Assembly: GCF_025717065.2 (NCBI RefSeq)
Contig: NZ_JAOVZO020000020.1
Span: forward strand, 248,001-312,000
DNA: 64,000 nt
DNA from: Tahibacter soli
GTDB taxonomy: Bacteria > Pseudomonadota > Gammaproteobacteria > Xanthomonadales > Rhodanobacteraceae
Direction: 5' to 3'
The notes beneath the pieces were generated by a model. That model ran no database searches. It was not told the origin of the DNA and worked only from the letters and a program-made list of their open reading frames with translations. The position numbers and the translations under genes were made by a program. Positions 17,444-29,671 of the stretch are shown one piece after another. Position 1 is the first letter of the stretch. Each line of letters begins with the position of its first letter.

Positions 17444-18934
17444 TTACGTCTCGGTGGTACGCGCCGCCACGATCAAAGCTCGGGCGCGATCCTCGTCGAC
17501 GCCGTCGATGCCGAATTCCATCAGCTCGTCGGTCGCAAGGTCGGCCAGGTTCTCGCGCGTCACGACACCGTGCTGCGCGAGCGTATAGGCCAGCGATTCT
17601 TCCATGCCTTCGACCGCCAGCAGGTCGTCGGCGGGCTTGTGGTCGTCGATGTCTTCCTCGACGGCGAGCGCTTCGGTCAGGAGCGCATCGCGCGCACGCG
17701 CGCGCAGCTCCTCGACGATGTCCTCGTCGAAACCTTCGACCGCCAGCAGTTCGCCGGTGGGCACGTACGCGATTTCCTCGACCGTCGAGAAGCCTTCCTG
17801 CACGAGGATCGCGGCGATCTCGGCGTCCACTTCCAGGCGCTGCATGAACAACTCGCGCGCCGATTCCTGCTCCGACTCGCTCTTCGTGCGCACCTGCGCT
17901 TCGGTCATGACGTTCAACTGCCAGCCCGACAGCTTGCTCGCCAGGCGCACGTTCTGGCCGCCGCGGCCGATCGCCTGCGACAGCTTGTCCTCGGCGACCG
18001 CGATGTCCATCGAGTGCTTGTCTTCGTCGACGATGATCGACTGCACTTCCGCCGGCGCCATCGCGTTGATCACGAACTGCGCCGGGTTTTCGTTCCACAG
18101 CACGATGTCGATGCGCTCGCCGTTCAGTTCGTTCGACACGGCCTGCACGCGCGAGCCGCGCATGCCGATGCACGCGCCGATCGGGTCGGTGCGCGTATCG
18201 GTCGCGAGCACCGCGATCTTCGCGCGGTCGCCCGGGTCGCGCGCGCACGCCTTGATCTCGACGAGGCCCTGGCCGACTTCCGGCACTTCGAGCTTGAACA
18301 GCTCCATCATGAACTCGGGCGCCGTGCGCGAGACGAACAGCTGCGGACCGCGCGCTTCGGCGCGTACGTCGTACAGGTAGCCGCGCACGCGGTCGCCGGT
18401 GCGCACGGTTTCGCGCGGAATGGTCTTGTCGCGCGCGATGAACGCTTCGGCGTTGCCGCCGAGGTCGAGGTACACCGCGCCGCGCTCGACGCGCTTGACC
18501 ACGCCGGTGATGAGCTCGCCCACGCGGTCGCGGAACGCGTCGACCACCTGCGCGCGCTCGGCTTCGCGCACGCGCTGCACGATCACCTGCTTGGCCGCCT
18601 GCGCCGCGATGCGGCCGAATTCCGGATTCTCGATCGGCTGCTCGACGAAGTCGCCGATCTCGCTGCCGGGCTTTTCGTCCTCGGCGTCCATCATGCGGAT
18701 CATGCGGTCCGGCGATTCCATGACGATGTCGTCGGCCACGACTTCCCAGCGGCGGAAGGTTTCGTAGTCGCCGTTGGTGCGATTGATCGAGACGCGGATC
18801 GCAACGTCCTGGTCGACGTAGCGCTTCTTCGCGGCGGACGCGAGCGCCGCCTCCATCGCGTCGAAGATCACGCCCTTGTCGACGCCCTTCTCGTTCGCGA
18901 CGGCGTCCACTACCAGCAACAGTTCTTTGCTCAT
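17444..18934 (-). CDS. nusA: Transcription termination/antitermination factor NusA
   Basis: 496 residues, full proteobacterial length. It has an N-terminal RNA polymerase-binding domain, an S1 domain (about 135-200), two KH domains (GMRGSRVQAV; AIGRGGQNVRLAS) and two C-terminal acidic repeats ending in the 400-496 region (LLAVEGFDEDIVEEL; LLAVEGMEESLAYTL). ATG 18934. It follows rimP by 44 bases. A hairpin terminator just ahead of rimP suggests NusA-sensitive control of the operon. Confidence 0.97.
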   Translation of the reverse strand: MSKELLLVVDAVANEKGVDKGVIFDAMEAALASAAKKRYVDQDVAIRVSINRTNGDYETFRRWEVVADDIVMESPDRMIRMMDAEDEKPGSEIGDFVEQPIENPEFGRIAAQAAKQVIVQRVREAERAQVVDAFRDRVGELITGVVKRVERGAVYLDLGGNAEAFIARDKTIPRETVRTGDRVRGYLYDVRAEARGPQLFVSRTAPEFMMELFKLEVPEVGQGLVEIKACARDPGDRAKIAVLATDTRTDPIGACIGMRGSRVQAVSNELNGERIDIVLWNENPAQFVINAMAPAEVQSIIVDEDKHSMDIAVAEDKLSQAIGRGGQNVRLASKLSGWQLNVMTEAQVRTKSESEQESARELFMQRLEVDAEIAAILVQEGFSTVEEIAYVPTGELLAVEGFDEDIVEELRARARDALLTEALAVEEDIDDHKPADDLLAVEGMEESLAYTLAQHGVVTRENLADLATDELMEFGIDGVDEDRARALIVAARTTET

Positions 18935-18978
18935 CGGCTTGTCACTCCGCCCGGCACCGCTTGGTTGTCCGGATTTTT

Positions 18979-19494
18979 TCACTTGTTCGGTTTGCGCTTC
19001 GGCGCGCCCGGTCTGGGTTTTTCCGGCGCGAGGCCGAGCGCCGCGTAATCGGGAACCAGTTTCGCTTTCTGGATATTGTCGTGCGTCACGACGACCGGTG
19101 TGCCGTCCTGCTCGATCGTGATGCGATCGTCCTCGACGGCGCGGATCGGCCCCTGCAGGCGCTTGCGTCCGTCCATCGGCAGGTTCAGCGCGATCTTCGC
19201 GGTTTCGCCGATGAAGCGCGCGAACTGCGCCGGCGTGAACAGCGGCCGGTCGATGCCCGGCGACGAAACTTCCAGCGTGTAGCGCCCGGCGATCGGATCG
19301 TTGACGTCGAGCTGGGCCGACAGTTCGCGGCTGACCGCTTCGCAGTCTTCGATGGTGACGGGACGGTCGGCGACGTCGATGTAGACGCGCAGCAGGCTGT
19401 TGCCGCGGCTCGGCGCGTACTCGATGCCGAGGCATTCGAGGCCGAGGTCAGCGACTATCGGGTTGATCAGTTGTATCAGTTCGTCGTCTTTCAC
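18979..19494 (-). CDS. rimP: Ribosome maturation factor RimP
   Basis: 171 residues, starting with GTG (19492-19494). It acts in 30S assembly. Family motifs are the N-terminal LIQLINPIVADLGLECLGIE and SSPGIDRPLFTPAQF. The C-terminus is a basic tail (PRPGAPKRKPNK). It is the first gene of the rimP-nusA-infB operon, after tRNA-fMet as in other gammaproteobacteria. Confidence 0.95.
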   Translation of the reverse strand: MKDDELIQLINPIVADLGLECLGIEYAPSRGNSLLRVYIDVADRPVTIEDCEAVSRELSAQLDVNDPIAGRYTLEVSSPGIDRPLFTPAQFARFIGETAKIALNLPMDGRKRLQGPIRAVEDDRITIEQDGTPVVVTHDNIQKAKLVPDYAALGLAPEKPRPGAPKRKPNK

Positions 19495-19515
19495 GCAGAT
19501 CCGTTTTACACAAAC

Positions 19516-19539
19516 AAAAAATGGGCACTAAGGCCCATT
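19516..19539 (-). terminator. Intrinsic terminator/attenuator ahead of rimP
   Basis: AATGGGC (19520-19526) pairs with GCCCATT (19533-19539) around a 6-base loop, followed on the minus strand by a U-run (A-run 19516-19521). It lies only about 21 bases before the rimP GTG, so it either ends transcripts from tRNA-fMet or acts as a leader attenuator of rimP-nusA-infB. Confidence 0.7.
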
Positions 19540-19632
19540 CCGTAGTCCGCCGTTGTCTTGCTTCCCAACATCGGCAACGCGCGCATCCTGCGCTCGGACG
19601 GGCCTGTGGAGCCAAGCCGTCGTCGTTCTAGC

Positions 19633-19656
19633 AAAAAGGCCACACGTGGTGGCCTT
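19633..19656 (-). terminator. Intrinsic terminator after tRNA-fMet
   Basis: AAGGCCAC (19636-19643) pairs with GTGGCCTT (19649-19656), followed on the minus strand by five U residues. It begins 11 bases after the CCA end of the tRNA. Confidence 0.85.
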
Positions 19657-19667
19657 TCGCTTGAAAC

Positions 19668-19744
19668 TGGTAGCGGGGGCAGGATTTGAACCTGCGACCT
19701 TCGGGTTATGAGCCCGACGAGCTGCCAGACTGCTCCACCCCGCA
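19668..19744 (-). tRNA. Initiator tRNA-fMet (CAU)
   Basis: 77 bases with encoded CCA. The anticodon loop is CTCATAA (anticodon CAT), flanked by three consecutive G-C pairs, a hallmark of initiator tRNA. The first acceptor position is unpaired (U1 opposite U72; C1-A72 in E. coli), the other hallmark. Its position before rimP-nusA-infB matches metY of E. coli. Confidence 0.93.
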
Positions 19745-19804
19745 TCAGAAACGGAATTGTACGTGGCGTTACGGAATCGCGCAAGCCTTTGTCACAACGA
19801 AGTC

Positions 19805-21247
19805 TTACGAAATACCGAACGAACGCGCGCACCAGGCATACAGAGGACCCCAGGTGAGGCCGAGCACGAGCAATGCAAGGGCGTTGACCGAAATCACCCA
19901 GCGCATCGGCGCATCGGAAGGCGCGGCGAGCGGCGTCGCATCGTCGGCGTCGTCGAAGTACATCACCTTGACCACGCGCAGGTAGTAGTAGATGCCGACG
20001 ATCGCGAACACCGCGCCGACGATCGCGAGCCACACGTGGCCCGAGTCAACGGCGGCCTTGAGCACCAGCAGCTTGCCGAAGAAGCCGAACAGCGGCGGTA
20101 CGCCGGCGAGCGAGAACATCGTGAGCGACATCAGGAACGCATACCACGGCGCGCGCTGGTTGAGGCCCTTGAAGTCTTCGATCTCCTCGGCTTCGAAGCC
20201 GGCGCGCGAAAGCAGCAGGATCATGCCGAACGCGACCGCCGCCATCAGCGCATAGCTGATCGCGTAGAACATCGCGGCGGCATAGCCCGACGGCGCGCCG
20301 TTGACGAGCCCGAGGAACAGGAAGCCGACATGCGAGATCGTCGAGTACGCGAGCATGCGCTTCAGGTTCGACTGCATGATCGCCGCGATGTTGCCGATCG
20401 CGAGCGAAGCGACCGCGAGCGCGGCGAGCATCTGCTGCCAGTGCGGACCGGCACCGCCCAGGCCCGATTCGAGCAGGCGGTACGCCATGCCGAACGCGGC
20501 GAGCTTCGGCGCCGAACCGATGAACACGGTGACCGCGGTCGGCGCGCCCTGGTAGACGTCCGGTAGCCACATGTGGAACGGCGCCGCGCCGAACTTGAAC
20601 GCGATGCCGACGACGATGAACACCACGCCGAACAGCAGCAGCGTGGGCTGCGTCGCCGCGACCGAGGCGGCGTGGATCTTGTTCAGGTCGAGCGTGCCGG
20701 TCGCGCCGTAGACCATCGACATGCCGTACAGCAGCATGCCCGACGCGAGCGCGCCGAGCACGAAGTATTTCATCGCGCCTTCGGACGAGAGCGGCGAATC
20801 GCGATTGAGCGCGACGAGCGCATACGACGACAGCGCCAGCAGCTCGAGGCCGAGGTACACGATCACGAGGCTGCCGGCCGACACGAGGAACATCATGCCG
20901 AGCACCGCGAACAGGCACAGCACGTAGTACTCGCCGACGTAGAGGCCGCGATCGGCGAGGTACGAGCGTGCATAGACGAACACCAGCGCGGTCGTCAGCA
21001 GCACGAACAGCTTCAGCGCGTCGGCGATGCCGTCGTGCACGAACATGCCGCCGAACGCGGTCGCGTCGCCGTAGTGTCGCGTCACGAGCCATGCGGTGAC
21101 CGCGAGCGTCGCAATGGACAGATAGTGCGTGACGTTGCGCTGCGCCGGCTTCAGAAACTGGTCGAACAGCAGGATGAAGCAGATCGCGAGCGTCAGGAAC
21201 GACTCGGGAATCAGGGTGTAGAGGTCGGTCAGGCTGATGGTGGTCAT
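19805..21247 (-). CDS. nuoN: NADH-quinone oxidoreductase subunit N
   Basis: 480 residues, antiporter-like membrane subunit with about 14 membrane helices. It carries the conserved lysine/glutamate elements of the family (YLGLELLALSSYALVAL; AFKFGAAPFHMWLPDVYQGA). It is the most distal proton-pumping module member shared with NuoM and NuoL. Last gene of the nuo operon, 10 bases after nuoM; tRNA-fMet follows 60 bases on. Confidence 0.97.
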   Translation of the reverse strand: MTTISLTDLYTLIPESFLTLAICFILLFDQFLKPAQRNVTHYLSIATLAVTAWLVTRHYGDATAFGGMFVHDGIADALKLFVLLTTALVFVYARSYLADRGLYVGEYYVLCLFAVLGMMFLVSAGSLVIVYLGLELLALSSYALVALNRDSPLSSEGAMKYFVLGALASGMLLYGMSMVYGATGTLDLNKIHAASVAATQPTLLLFGVVFIVVGIAFKFGAAPFHMWLPDVYQGAPTAVTVFIGSAPKLAAFGMAYRLLESGLGGAGPHWQQMLAALAVASLAIGNIAAIMQSNLKRMLAYSTISHVGFLFLGLVNGAPSGYAAAMFYAISYALMAAVAFGMILLLSRAGFEAEEIEDFKGLNQRAPWYAFLMSLTMFSLAGVPPLFGFFGKLLVLKAAVDSGHVWLAIVGAVFAIVGIYYYLRVVKVMYFDDADDATPLAAPSDAPMRWVISVNALALLVLGLTWGPLYAWCARSFGIS

Positions 21248-21257
21248 GGTCGTTCCC

Positions 21258-22775
21258 TCACGCGCCCTTGCTCACGAGTATCTGCTGCACGAGATGGGCG
21301 ATCGGCGCATCCATCAGATCCGACAACGGCTTCGGCCACAGGCCGAACAACAGCACGGCGGCGGCGAACGACGCGAGCACGAAGGTCTCGCGGCCGTTCA
21401 TGTCTTCGAGCTTGGCGACCTTGTCGTTGCCGACTTCGCCGAAGATCACGCGCTTGACCAGCCACAGCGTGTACGCCGCGCCGATGATCAGCGTGAACGC
21501 GGCGAGCGCGGCGATCCACGGGTTCGTCTGGAACGCCGCGAGGATGACCCAGAACTCGCCGACGAAGCCGCTCGTGCCGGGCAGGCCGCAGTTCGCCATC
21601 GCAAACAGCACGAACATCGTCGCGAACTTCGGCATCACGTTAACGACGCCGCCGTAGTCGCGGATCATGCGCGTGTGCAGCCGGTCGTACAGCACGCCGA
21701 CGCACGAGAACATCGCGCCGGAAATGAAGCCGTGCGAGATCATCTGCACCATCGCGCCCTGCATGCCCAGGCGCGCCGCCAGTTCGTTGTTCTGCGAGCG
21801 CACGAGCGCGAGCGAGATGAAGATGCCGAGCGTGACGAAGCCCATGTGCGCGATCGACGAGTACGCGATCAGCTTTTTCATGTCCTCCTGCACGAGCGCG
21901 ACGTAGCCGACGTAGACGACCGCGACGAGCGACATCGCAATGACGACCCACGCGTACTCGAAGCTCGCGTCCGGCGTGATCGGCAGCGAGAAGCGGATGA
22001 AGCCGTATCCGCCGATCTTGAGCATGATCGCGGCCAGCACCACCGAGCCGCCGGTCGGCGCTTCGACGTGCGCGTCCGGCAGCCACGTATGCACCGGCCA
22101 CATCGGCACCTTCACCGCGAACGCGATCAGGAACGCGAAGAACAGCCACATCTGCTCCTTCGCGTTCAGGCCCACCTGCGCAAGCGTCGCAAGGTCGAAC
22201 GAACCGGCCTTGAAGTACAGGTAGATCAGGCCGACCAGCATGAAGATCGAGCCGAAGAACGTGTAGATGAAGAACTTCAACGTCGCGTAGACGCGCCGCG
22301 CGCCGCCCCACACGCCGATCAGGATGAACATCGGGATCAGCATGCCTTCGAAGAAGACGTAGAACACCAGCGCGTCCATCGCGCAGAACACGCCGATCAT
22401 GAGGCCTTCGAGCACGAGCATCGCGGCCATGTACTGGCTCACCTTCTCGTCGATCGAACCCCACGCGCCGACGATCACGAGCACGCTCGTGAACGTCGTG
22501 AGCAGCACCAGCGCGACCGAGATGCCGTCGACGCCGAGGTGGTAGTGCACGTTGAGGACTGAAATCCACAGGTGCTTTTCCTGCAGCTGCATCGCCGCCG
22601 ACGACGCGTCGAAGTTCGGCAGGATCGCAAGGCTCAGAAGGAACGTGAGCACGGTGGCAGCGAGCGCGATCCAGCGCGCCGAATCCGGACGCTTGTCGCC
22701 GGCGAGCAGCGTCGGCACGGCGGCCACGATCGGCAGCCAGATGATGAGACTCAGGAGGGGCCAGTTCGCAAACAT
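21258..22775 (-). CDS. nuoM: NADH-quinone oxidoreductase subunit M
   Basis: 505 residues, about 14 membrane helices. It is one of three antiporter-like proton channels of complex I. Family motifs include FYVFFEGMLIPMFILIGVWG and KVPMWPVHTWLPDAHVEAPT. It is 25 bases after nuoL. Confidence 0.97.
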   Translation of the reverse strand: MFANWPLLSLIIWLPIVAAVPTLLAGDKRPDSARWIALAATVLTFLLSLAILPNFDASSAAMQLQEKHLWISVLNVHYHLGVDGISVALVLLTTFTSVLVIVGAWGSIDEKVSQYMAAMLVLEGLMIGVFCAMDALVFYVFFEGMLIPMFILIGVWGGARRVYATLKFFIYTFFGSIFMLVGLIYLYFKAGSFDLATLAQVGLNAKEQMWLFFAFLIAFAVKVPMWPVHTWLPDAHVEAPTGGSVVLAAIMLKIGGYGFIRFSLPITPDASFEYAWVVIAMSLVAVVYVGYVALVQEDMKKLIAYSSIAHMGFVTLGIFISLALVRSQNNELAARLGMQGAMVQMISHGFISGAMFSCVGVLYDRLHTRMIRDYGGVVNVMPKFATMFVLFAMANCGLPGTSGFVGEFWVILAAFQTNPWIAALAAFTLIIGAAYTLWLVKRVIFGEVGNDKVAKLEDMNGRETFVLASFAAAVLLFGLWPKPLSDLMDAPIAHLVQQILVSKGA

Positions 22776-22800
22776 CGTTATTTTCCCTTGGTCCCGAGGT

Positions 22801-24852
<2,052 letters not shown>

Positions 24853-24858
24853 GTCGGC

Positions 24859-25164
24859 TTAACCCTTCATCGAATCGATTTCGGCCACGTTGATGGTGCT
24901 GCGGTTGCGGAACAGCACGACCAGGATCGCAAGGCCGATCGCGGTTTCCGCCGCGGCGACGGTGAGGATGAAGAACACGAACACCTGGCCCGACGGATCG
25001 CCCAGGAAGCGCGAGAACGCGACGAAGTTCATGTTCACGGCGAGCAGCATCAGCTCGATCGCCATCAGCAGCACGACGACGTTCTTGCGGTTGATGAAGA
25101 TGCCGGCGACCGAGATGCAGAACAGGATCGCGCCGAGCACGATGTAATGCGCGAGCGTGATCAT
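24859..25164 (-). CDS. nuoK: NADH-quinone oxidoreductase subunit K
   Basis: 101 residues, exactly the usual length, with three membrane helices. The membrane glutamates needed for proton transfer are seen in [16 protein letters not shown] and [11 protein letters not shown]. The ATG overlaps the nuoJ stop (ATGA). Confidence 0.97.
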   Translation of the reverse strand: MITLAHYIVLGAILFCISVAGIFINRKNVVVLLMAIELMLLAVNMNFVAFSRFLGDPSGQVFVFFILTVAAAETAIGLAILVVLFRNRSTINVAEIDSMKG

Positions 25165-25793
25165 GCGGACTCTCCCGTCGTCGGATTCGTGGGCGTTTCG
25201 GCCGCCATCTTGACGATGCGGATGCGGTCTTCGCGCATGACCCGCACCTGCTCGCCCGGCTTCTGCGTCTTGACGCCGGTGCGCTTGCGATGCGTCAGCG
25301 CGACGGCGGCGACCAGCGCGACGGTCAGGATCAGCGCGGCGATCTCGAACGGCAGCAAAAACTGCGTGTACAGCGCCTTGCCGAGCCACGCGGTGTTCTG
25401 CGCGACGCCGTCGGCGACGGCCGGATCGGCCGGCATCTGTTTCGCGGCCATCGCCTTGACGCCGATGAGGCCGAGCATTTCCACCAGCATCACCGCCGCG
25501 ACGACGACGCCGACCGGCAGGAACCGGATGAAGCCTTCGCGCATCGACTCGGGCTTGATGTCGAGCATCATCACGACGAACAGGAACAGCACCATCACCG
25601 CGCCGACGTAGACGACGATCAGCGCGATGCCGAGAAACTCGGCCTCGGCGAGGATCCACGTCGCGGCGGCGGTGAAGAAGGTCAGCACGAGGAACAGCAC
25701 CGCGTGCACCGTGTTGCGCACGGTCACGACCGCGAGCGCGGAGGCGACCATGACGGCGGCGAAGGCGTAGAAGCAGATCAGCTGTAGCGTCAT
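25161..25793 (-). CDS. nuoJ: NADH-quinone oxidoreductase subunit J
   Basis: 210 residues with five membrane helices ([21 protein letters not shown] is the family core) and a soluble C-terminal tail. I chose ATG 25793 ([11 protein letters not shown]), which has GGAG seven bases upstream; an upstream in-frame start would add residues unlike the family. Overlaps nuoK by 4 bases. Confidence 0.95.
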   Translation of the reverse strand: MTLQLICFYAFAAVMVASALAVVTVRNTVHAVLFLVLTFFTAAATWILAEAEFLGIALIVVYVGAVMVLFLFVVMMLDIKPESMREGFIRFLPVGVVVAAVMLVEMLGLIGVKAMAAKQMPADPAVADGVAQNTAWLGKALYTQFLLPFEIAALILTVALVAAVALTHRKRTGVKTQKPGEQVRVMREDRIRIVKMAAETPTNPTTGESA

Positions 25794-25809
25794 CACGTTC
25801 TCCGGGCGC

Positions 25810-26298
25810 TCAGCGGAAGGCCGCATCCTGCTCGCGCGACTTGGCGATTTCCGCTTCGTAGCGGTCGCCGAGCGCGAGCAACTTCTGTTTGGTCAGGATG
25901 TTTTCGCCGCGTTTTTCAAAATGGTATTCGTGGATGTCCGTCTCGACGATCGAGTCGACCGGGCAGCTTTCCTCGCAGAAGCCGCAGAAGATGCACTTGA
26001 AGAGGTCGATGTCGTAGCGCGTGGTGCGGCGCTGGCCGTCGGCGCGCGGCTCCGAATCGATCGTGATCGCAAGCGCCGGGCACACCGCTTCGCACAGCTT
26101 GCAGGCGATGCAGCGCTCTTCGCCGTTCGCGTAGCGGCGCAGCGCGTGCAGGCCGCGGAAGCGATTGGACTTCGGAATTTTTTCCATCGGGTACTGCATC
26201 GTGTACTTCGGCTTGACGAAGTACTTCGCGGTCAGCCACAGGCCGGCCAGCAGTTCGAGCAGGAACAGGCTCTTGATGTACGAGACGATGCGATTCAT
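25810..26298 (-). CDS. nuoI: NADH-quinone oxidoreductase subunit I
   Basis: 162 residues. It is an 8Fe ferredoxin-like subunit holding clusters N6a and N6b: [12 protein letters not shown] and [13 protein letters not shown] short amphipathic N-terminal helix anchors it to the membrane arm. It overlaps nuoH by 4 bases. Confidence 0.97.
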   Translation of the reverse strand: MNRIVSYIKSLFLLELLAGLWLTAKYFVKPKYTMQYPMEKIPKSNRFRGLHALRRYANGEERCIACKLCEAVCPALAITIDSEPRADGQRRTTRYDIDLFKCIFCGFCEESCPVDSIVETDIHEYHFEKRGENILTKQKLLALGDRYEAEIAKSREQDAAFR

Positions 26299-27329
26299 GG
26301 GCGAACTTCCGAACCGACGGTGACGACGCCGTAGTAGGCCATGAGGCCCGTGGCGAAAATCCACGCGATCGCGATGGGAATGAAGACCTTCCAGCCCAGG
26401 CGCATGATCTGGTCGTAGCGGTAGCGCGGGAACGTCGCGCGGAACCACAGGAACAGGAACGCCATGACGAAGGCCTTGACGAAGAGCCACCACCAGCCGC
26501 CGACGGACAGGAACCCGAGCCCCCAGCCCTGGAACGGCGAGAGCCAGCCGCCGAGGAACAGCACCGACGACAGGAACGAGATCAGGATCATGTTCGCGTA
26601 TTCGGCGAGGAAGAAGATCGCGAACGCGGAACCCGAGTATTCGACGTGGAAGCCGGCGACGATTTCCGACTCGCCTTCGGCGACGTCGAACGGCGCGCGA
26701 TTGGTTTCGGCCACGCCCGACACGAAGTAGATGACGAACATCGGCAGCAGCGGCAGCCAGAACCAGTCGAACAGGCCCTTGCTGCCGGCCTGCGCGTTGA
26801 CGATGTCGCTCATGTTGAGGCTGCCGACGAGGATCAGCACCGACACCAGCGCCATGCCCATCGAGATTTCGTAGCTGACGACCTGCGCCGCCGCGCGCAT
26901 CGCGCCGAGGAACGCGTACTTCGAGTTCGACGCCCAACCCGCGAGGATGATGCCGTACACGCCGAGCGAGGTCATCGCGAGCAGGTACAAGAGGCCCGCG
27001 TTGACGTTCGCGAGCGCCATGCCCTGGTCGAACGGGATCACGGCCCACGCGGCGAACGCCGGCGCGAGCGCGGCGACCGGTGCGAGGTAGAACAGGAACT
27101 TGCCGGCCTGGTCGGGGACGGTGATTTCCTTGAACAGCAGCTTGAACACGTCGGCGAACGCCTGCAGCAGGCCGAGCGGACCGACCTGGTTCGGTCCGTT
27201 GCGCACGTGCATCCAGCCGATGACCTTGCGTTCCCAGTACACGTACATCGCGACCGCGAGGATCAGCGGAACGGCGATGGCCAGGATCTTGAAGAGGGTC
27301 CAGGCGACGAGGATCAGATCGTTGGACAT
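26295..27329 (-). CDS. nuoH: NADH-quinone oxidoreductase subunit H
   Basis: 344 residues, about eight membrane helices; it forms much of the quinone site at the junction of the two arms. Motifs: [20 protein letters not shown] and the acidic loop [20 protein letters not shown]. 4 bases after nuoG. Confidence 0.97.
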   Translation of the reverse strand: MSNDLILVAWTLFKILAIAVPLILAVAMYVYWERKVIGWMHVRNGPNQVGPLGLLQAFADVFKLLFKEITVPDQAGKFLFYLAPVAALAPAFAAWAVIPFDQGMALANVNAGLLYLLAMTSLGVYGIILAGWASNSKYAFLGAMRAAAQVVSYEISMGMALVSVLILVGSLNMSDIVNAQAGSKGLFDWFWLPLLPMFVIYFVSGVAETNRAPFDVAEGESEIVAGFHVEYSGSAFAIFFLAEYANMILISFLSSVLFLGGWLSPFQGWGLGFLSVGGWWWLFVKAFVMAFLFLWFRATFPRYRYDQIMRLGWKVFIPIAIAWIFATGLMAYYGVVTVGSEVRP

Positions 27330-27333
27330 GTCG

Positions 27334-29658
27334 TCAAGCCTTGCTGATGCTGAGCGCGGCGCCGTAAGCCGGCAGCGCTGCGGTTTCGGTATAGGCCGCC
27401 TCGATCCACGCGCCGCCGCGCGGCACGGCGCGCGTAACGGCGACCGGCAGCGTCGCGGTGCCGGCCGGACCGGACACCTTCGCCACCGCGCCGTCGGCGA
27501 GGCCGAGCGCGAGCGCGTCTTCCGGGTGCAGCGCGACGCGACCGCCCTGCGTCAGCGGATGCGCCTGCAGCGCGGCGCTGCGGCGCAGCGTCGCGTCGCT
27601 GCGGTAGATCGGCACCGTCACGATGCGCGCAAGGCCCTCGGCCTTGCCGCGCCCGGCGACCTTGCCGTTCGCGTGTGCATTCGTGGACTTGCCCGCAAAC
27701 TGCGCACGCACCTCGGCGATTTCGGTGAACTCGAAGCCGGCGACGCCGAGCTTCGCACCGACCGCGCGCAGCACCTTCCAGCCCGGCCGCGCTTCGCCCG
27801 GCGCCTTCGCGCCGGCGGCGACCGTCTGCACGATGCCGTTGAGATTGGTCAGCGTCGCGTCGGTTTCCGGCAGCGCGGCGATCGGCAGGATCAGCGTCGC
27901 GATCGCGCGCAGCTGCTCGCTGGCGTAGGCGTCGAACGCGATCACGGTCTCGGCGCGCGCGAGGCTCGTCATCGCGAGACCGCCGTCGGCGAAGTCGAAC
28001 GGCGCTTCGGCGCCGTACACGACATACGCCTTGCGCGGATCGCGCAGCATCGCCTGCGCGTCGAGTCCGCCCTGCGGCAGCACGCCGACCGCGGCGAGAC
28101 CCAGCGCGTTCGCGCCGAGCGGCACTTCGTTGTAGCCGCTGTCGGTGGCCTTGGCGACGAAGCGCGCGGCGGCGCGCAGGATCGACGCCTGCGGATGCAT
28201 CGCGGCCGCTTCGCCGAACACGACGATCGACGCGGACGCGTCGGACAGCGCCTTGATCGTCGCGCGCGCGGCGTCGTCGACGTCGATGCCGTTCGCGAGC
28301 GCCGCGAGTTCGGCCGGCAGGTCGCCGGCGGCCTTCGCGAGCTTGAGCGCGGCGTCGACGAGCGCATGCGGCGCCGCGACGATGCTGCCGGCGAAGTCGT
28401 AGTTCGAATCGACGTCGACGGCGCCGAGCGCATACACCTTCGCGCCGCGCTTGGCGGCCTTGCGCAGGCGGTGATTGACGAGCGGCAGTTCGTGGCGCAG
28501 GTTCGCGCCGACGAGCCATGCCGCGCCGACCTTCTCGATGTCGGCGACCGGCGTTGCGAAGCCGAAGCCCGACGCGTCGTCCGCGAAGTCGAGCTGGCGC
28601 AGGCGATGATCGAGGTTGCGCGAACCCAGGCCCTTGGCGATCTGCGCGACGAGATGGCCTTCCTCGGTAGACGTCGCCGGGTGCACGAGCACGCCGATCT
28701 GGTCGCCCGGCACGCCCTTCAATTTTTCGGCGACCAGCGCGAGCGCCTGGTCCCACGTGATTTCGACCCAGCCGCCGTTGCGCTTGACCATCGGCTGCTG
28801 CGCGCGGTCGTCGGCGTAGAGGCCCTGGTGGCTGTAGCGGTCGCGGTCCGACAGCCAGCACTCGTTGATCGCTTCGTTGTCGCGCGGCACCGTGCGCAGC
28901 ACTTCGCCGCGGCGCGTATGCAGCCACAGGTTCGAGCCGAGCGCGTCGTGCCAGCCGATGCCGTCGCGGGCGACCAGCTCCCACGCGCGGGCGCGGAAGC
29001 GGAACACCTTGTTCGTCAGCGCGCCGACCGGGCACACGTCGATGATGTTGCCGCCGATTTCGCTCTCGATCGTCTTGCCGATGTACGTGCCGATCTCGAG
29101 GTTTTCGCCGCGGCTCAGGCCGCCGAGTTCGTACGTGCCGGCCACTTCGCCGACGAAGCGCACGCAGCGCGTGCACTGGATGCAGCGCGTCATCTCGGTG
29201 GCGATCAGCGGGCCGATGTCCTCGTCGGCGACCGAACGCTTGCGCTCGACGAACCGGCTGACGGAGCGGCCGTAGCCCATCGAGACGTCCTGCAGCTCGC
29301 ACTCGCCGCCCTGATCGCAGATCGGACAGTCGAGCGGATGGTTGATCAGCAGGAACTCCATGACGTTGCGCTGCGAGTTCAGCGCCTTCGCCGATTTCGT
29401 CTGGACCTTCATGCCTTCCATGACCGGCGTCGCGCACGCCGGCATCGGCTTGGGCGACTTCTCCACTTCCACGAGGCACATGCGGCAGTTGGCCGCGATC
29501 GCCAGCTTGTCGTGGTAGCAGAAGCGCGGAATCGGGATGCCGGCCTTGTCGGCGGCATGAATGATCATCGAGCCTTTCGGCGCGAACATCGGCTTGCCGT
29601 CGATCTCGATGTTGACGTGATCGGGCGGCGTGTTCGGATTGACGGGCTGGGCGCTCAT
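27334..29658 (-). CDS. nuoG: NADH-quinone oxidoreductase subunit G
   Basis: 774 residues. The N-terminal part carries the iron-sulfur ligands: the 2Fe-2S set ([15 protein letters not shown]), the His/Cys set ([18 protein letters not shown]) and a 4Fe-4S set starting CIQCTRC. The large C-terminal part is a molybdopterin-oxidoreductase fold without known cofactor. ATG 29658 (MSAQPVNP) gives the standard N-terminus; upstream frame continues antisense-free but lacks homology. 13 bases after nuoF. Confidence 0.96.
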   Translation of the reverse strand: MSAQPVNPNTPPDHVNIEIDGKPMFAPKGSMIIHAADKAGIPIPRFCYHDKLAIAANCRMCLVEVEKSPKPMPACATPVMEGMKVQTKSAKALNSQRNVMEFLLINHPLDCPICDQGGECELQDVSMGYGRSVSRFVERKRSVADEDIGPLIATEMTRCIQCTRCVRFVGEVAGTYELGGLSRGENLEIGTYIGKTIESEIGGNIIDVCPVGALTNKVFRFRARAWELVARDGIGWHDALGSNLWLHTRRGEVLRTVPRDNEAINECWLSDRDRYSHQGLYADDRAQQPMVKRNGGWVEITWDQALALVAEKLKGVPGDQIGVLVHPATSTEEGHLVAQIAKGLGSRNLDHRLRQLDFADDASGFGFATPVADIEKVGAAWLVGANLRHELPLVNHRLRKAAKRGAKVYALGAVDVDSNYDFAGSIVAAPHALVDAALKLAKAAGDLPAELAALANGIDVDDAARATIKALSDASASIVVFGEAAAMHPQASILRAAARFVAKATDSGYNEVPLGANALGLAAVGVLPQGGLDAQAMLRDPRKAYVVYGAEAPFDFADGGLAMTSLARAETVIAFDAYASEQLRAIATLILPIAALPETDATLTNLNGIVQTVAAGAKAPGEARPGWKVLRAVGAKLGVAGFEFTEIAEVRAQFAGKSTNAHANGKVAGRGKAEGLARIVTVPIYRSDATLRRSAALQAHPLTQGGRVALHPEDALALGLADGAVAKVSGPAGTATLPVAVTRAVPRGGAWIEAAYTETAALPAYGAALSISKA

Positions 29659-29671
29659 CGTTGCGTCGTCC

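Noticed and set aside
14294-19048. A 1,584-codon plus-strand open frame antisense to infB, nusA and rbfA
   Set aside because: The composition is His/Arg/Asp/Leu-rich, as expected from the mirror frame of high-GC genes, and it covers well-conserved genes on the other strand.
19668-19805. Integration site for a prophage or island at the tRNA genes
   Set aside because: No integrase and no partial tRNA repeat are present near either tRNA.
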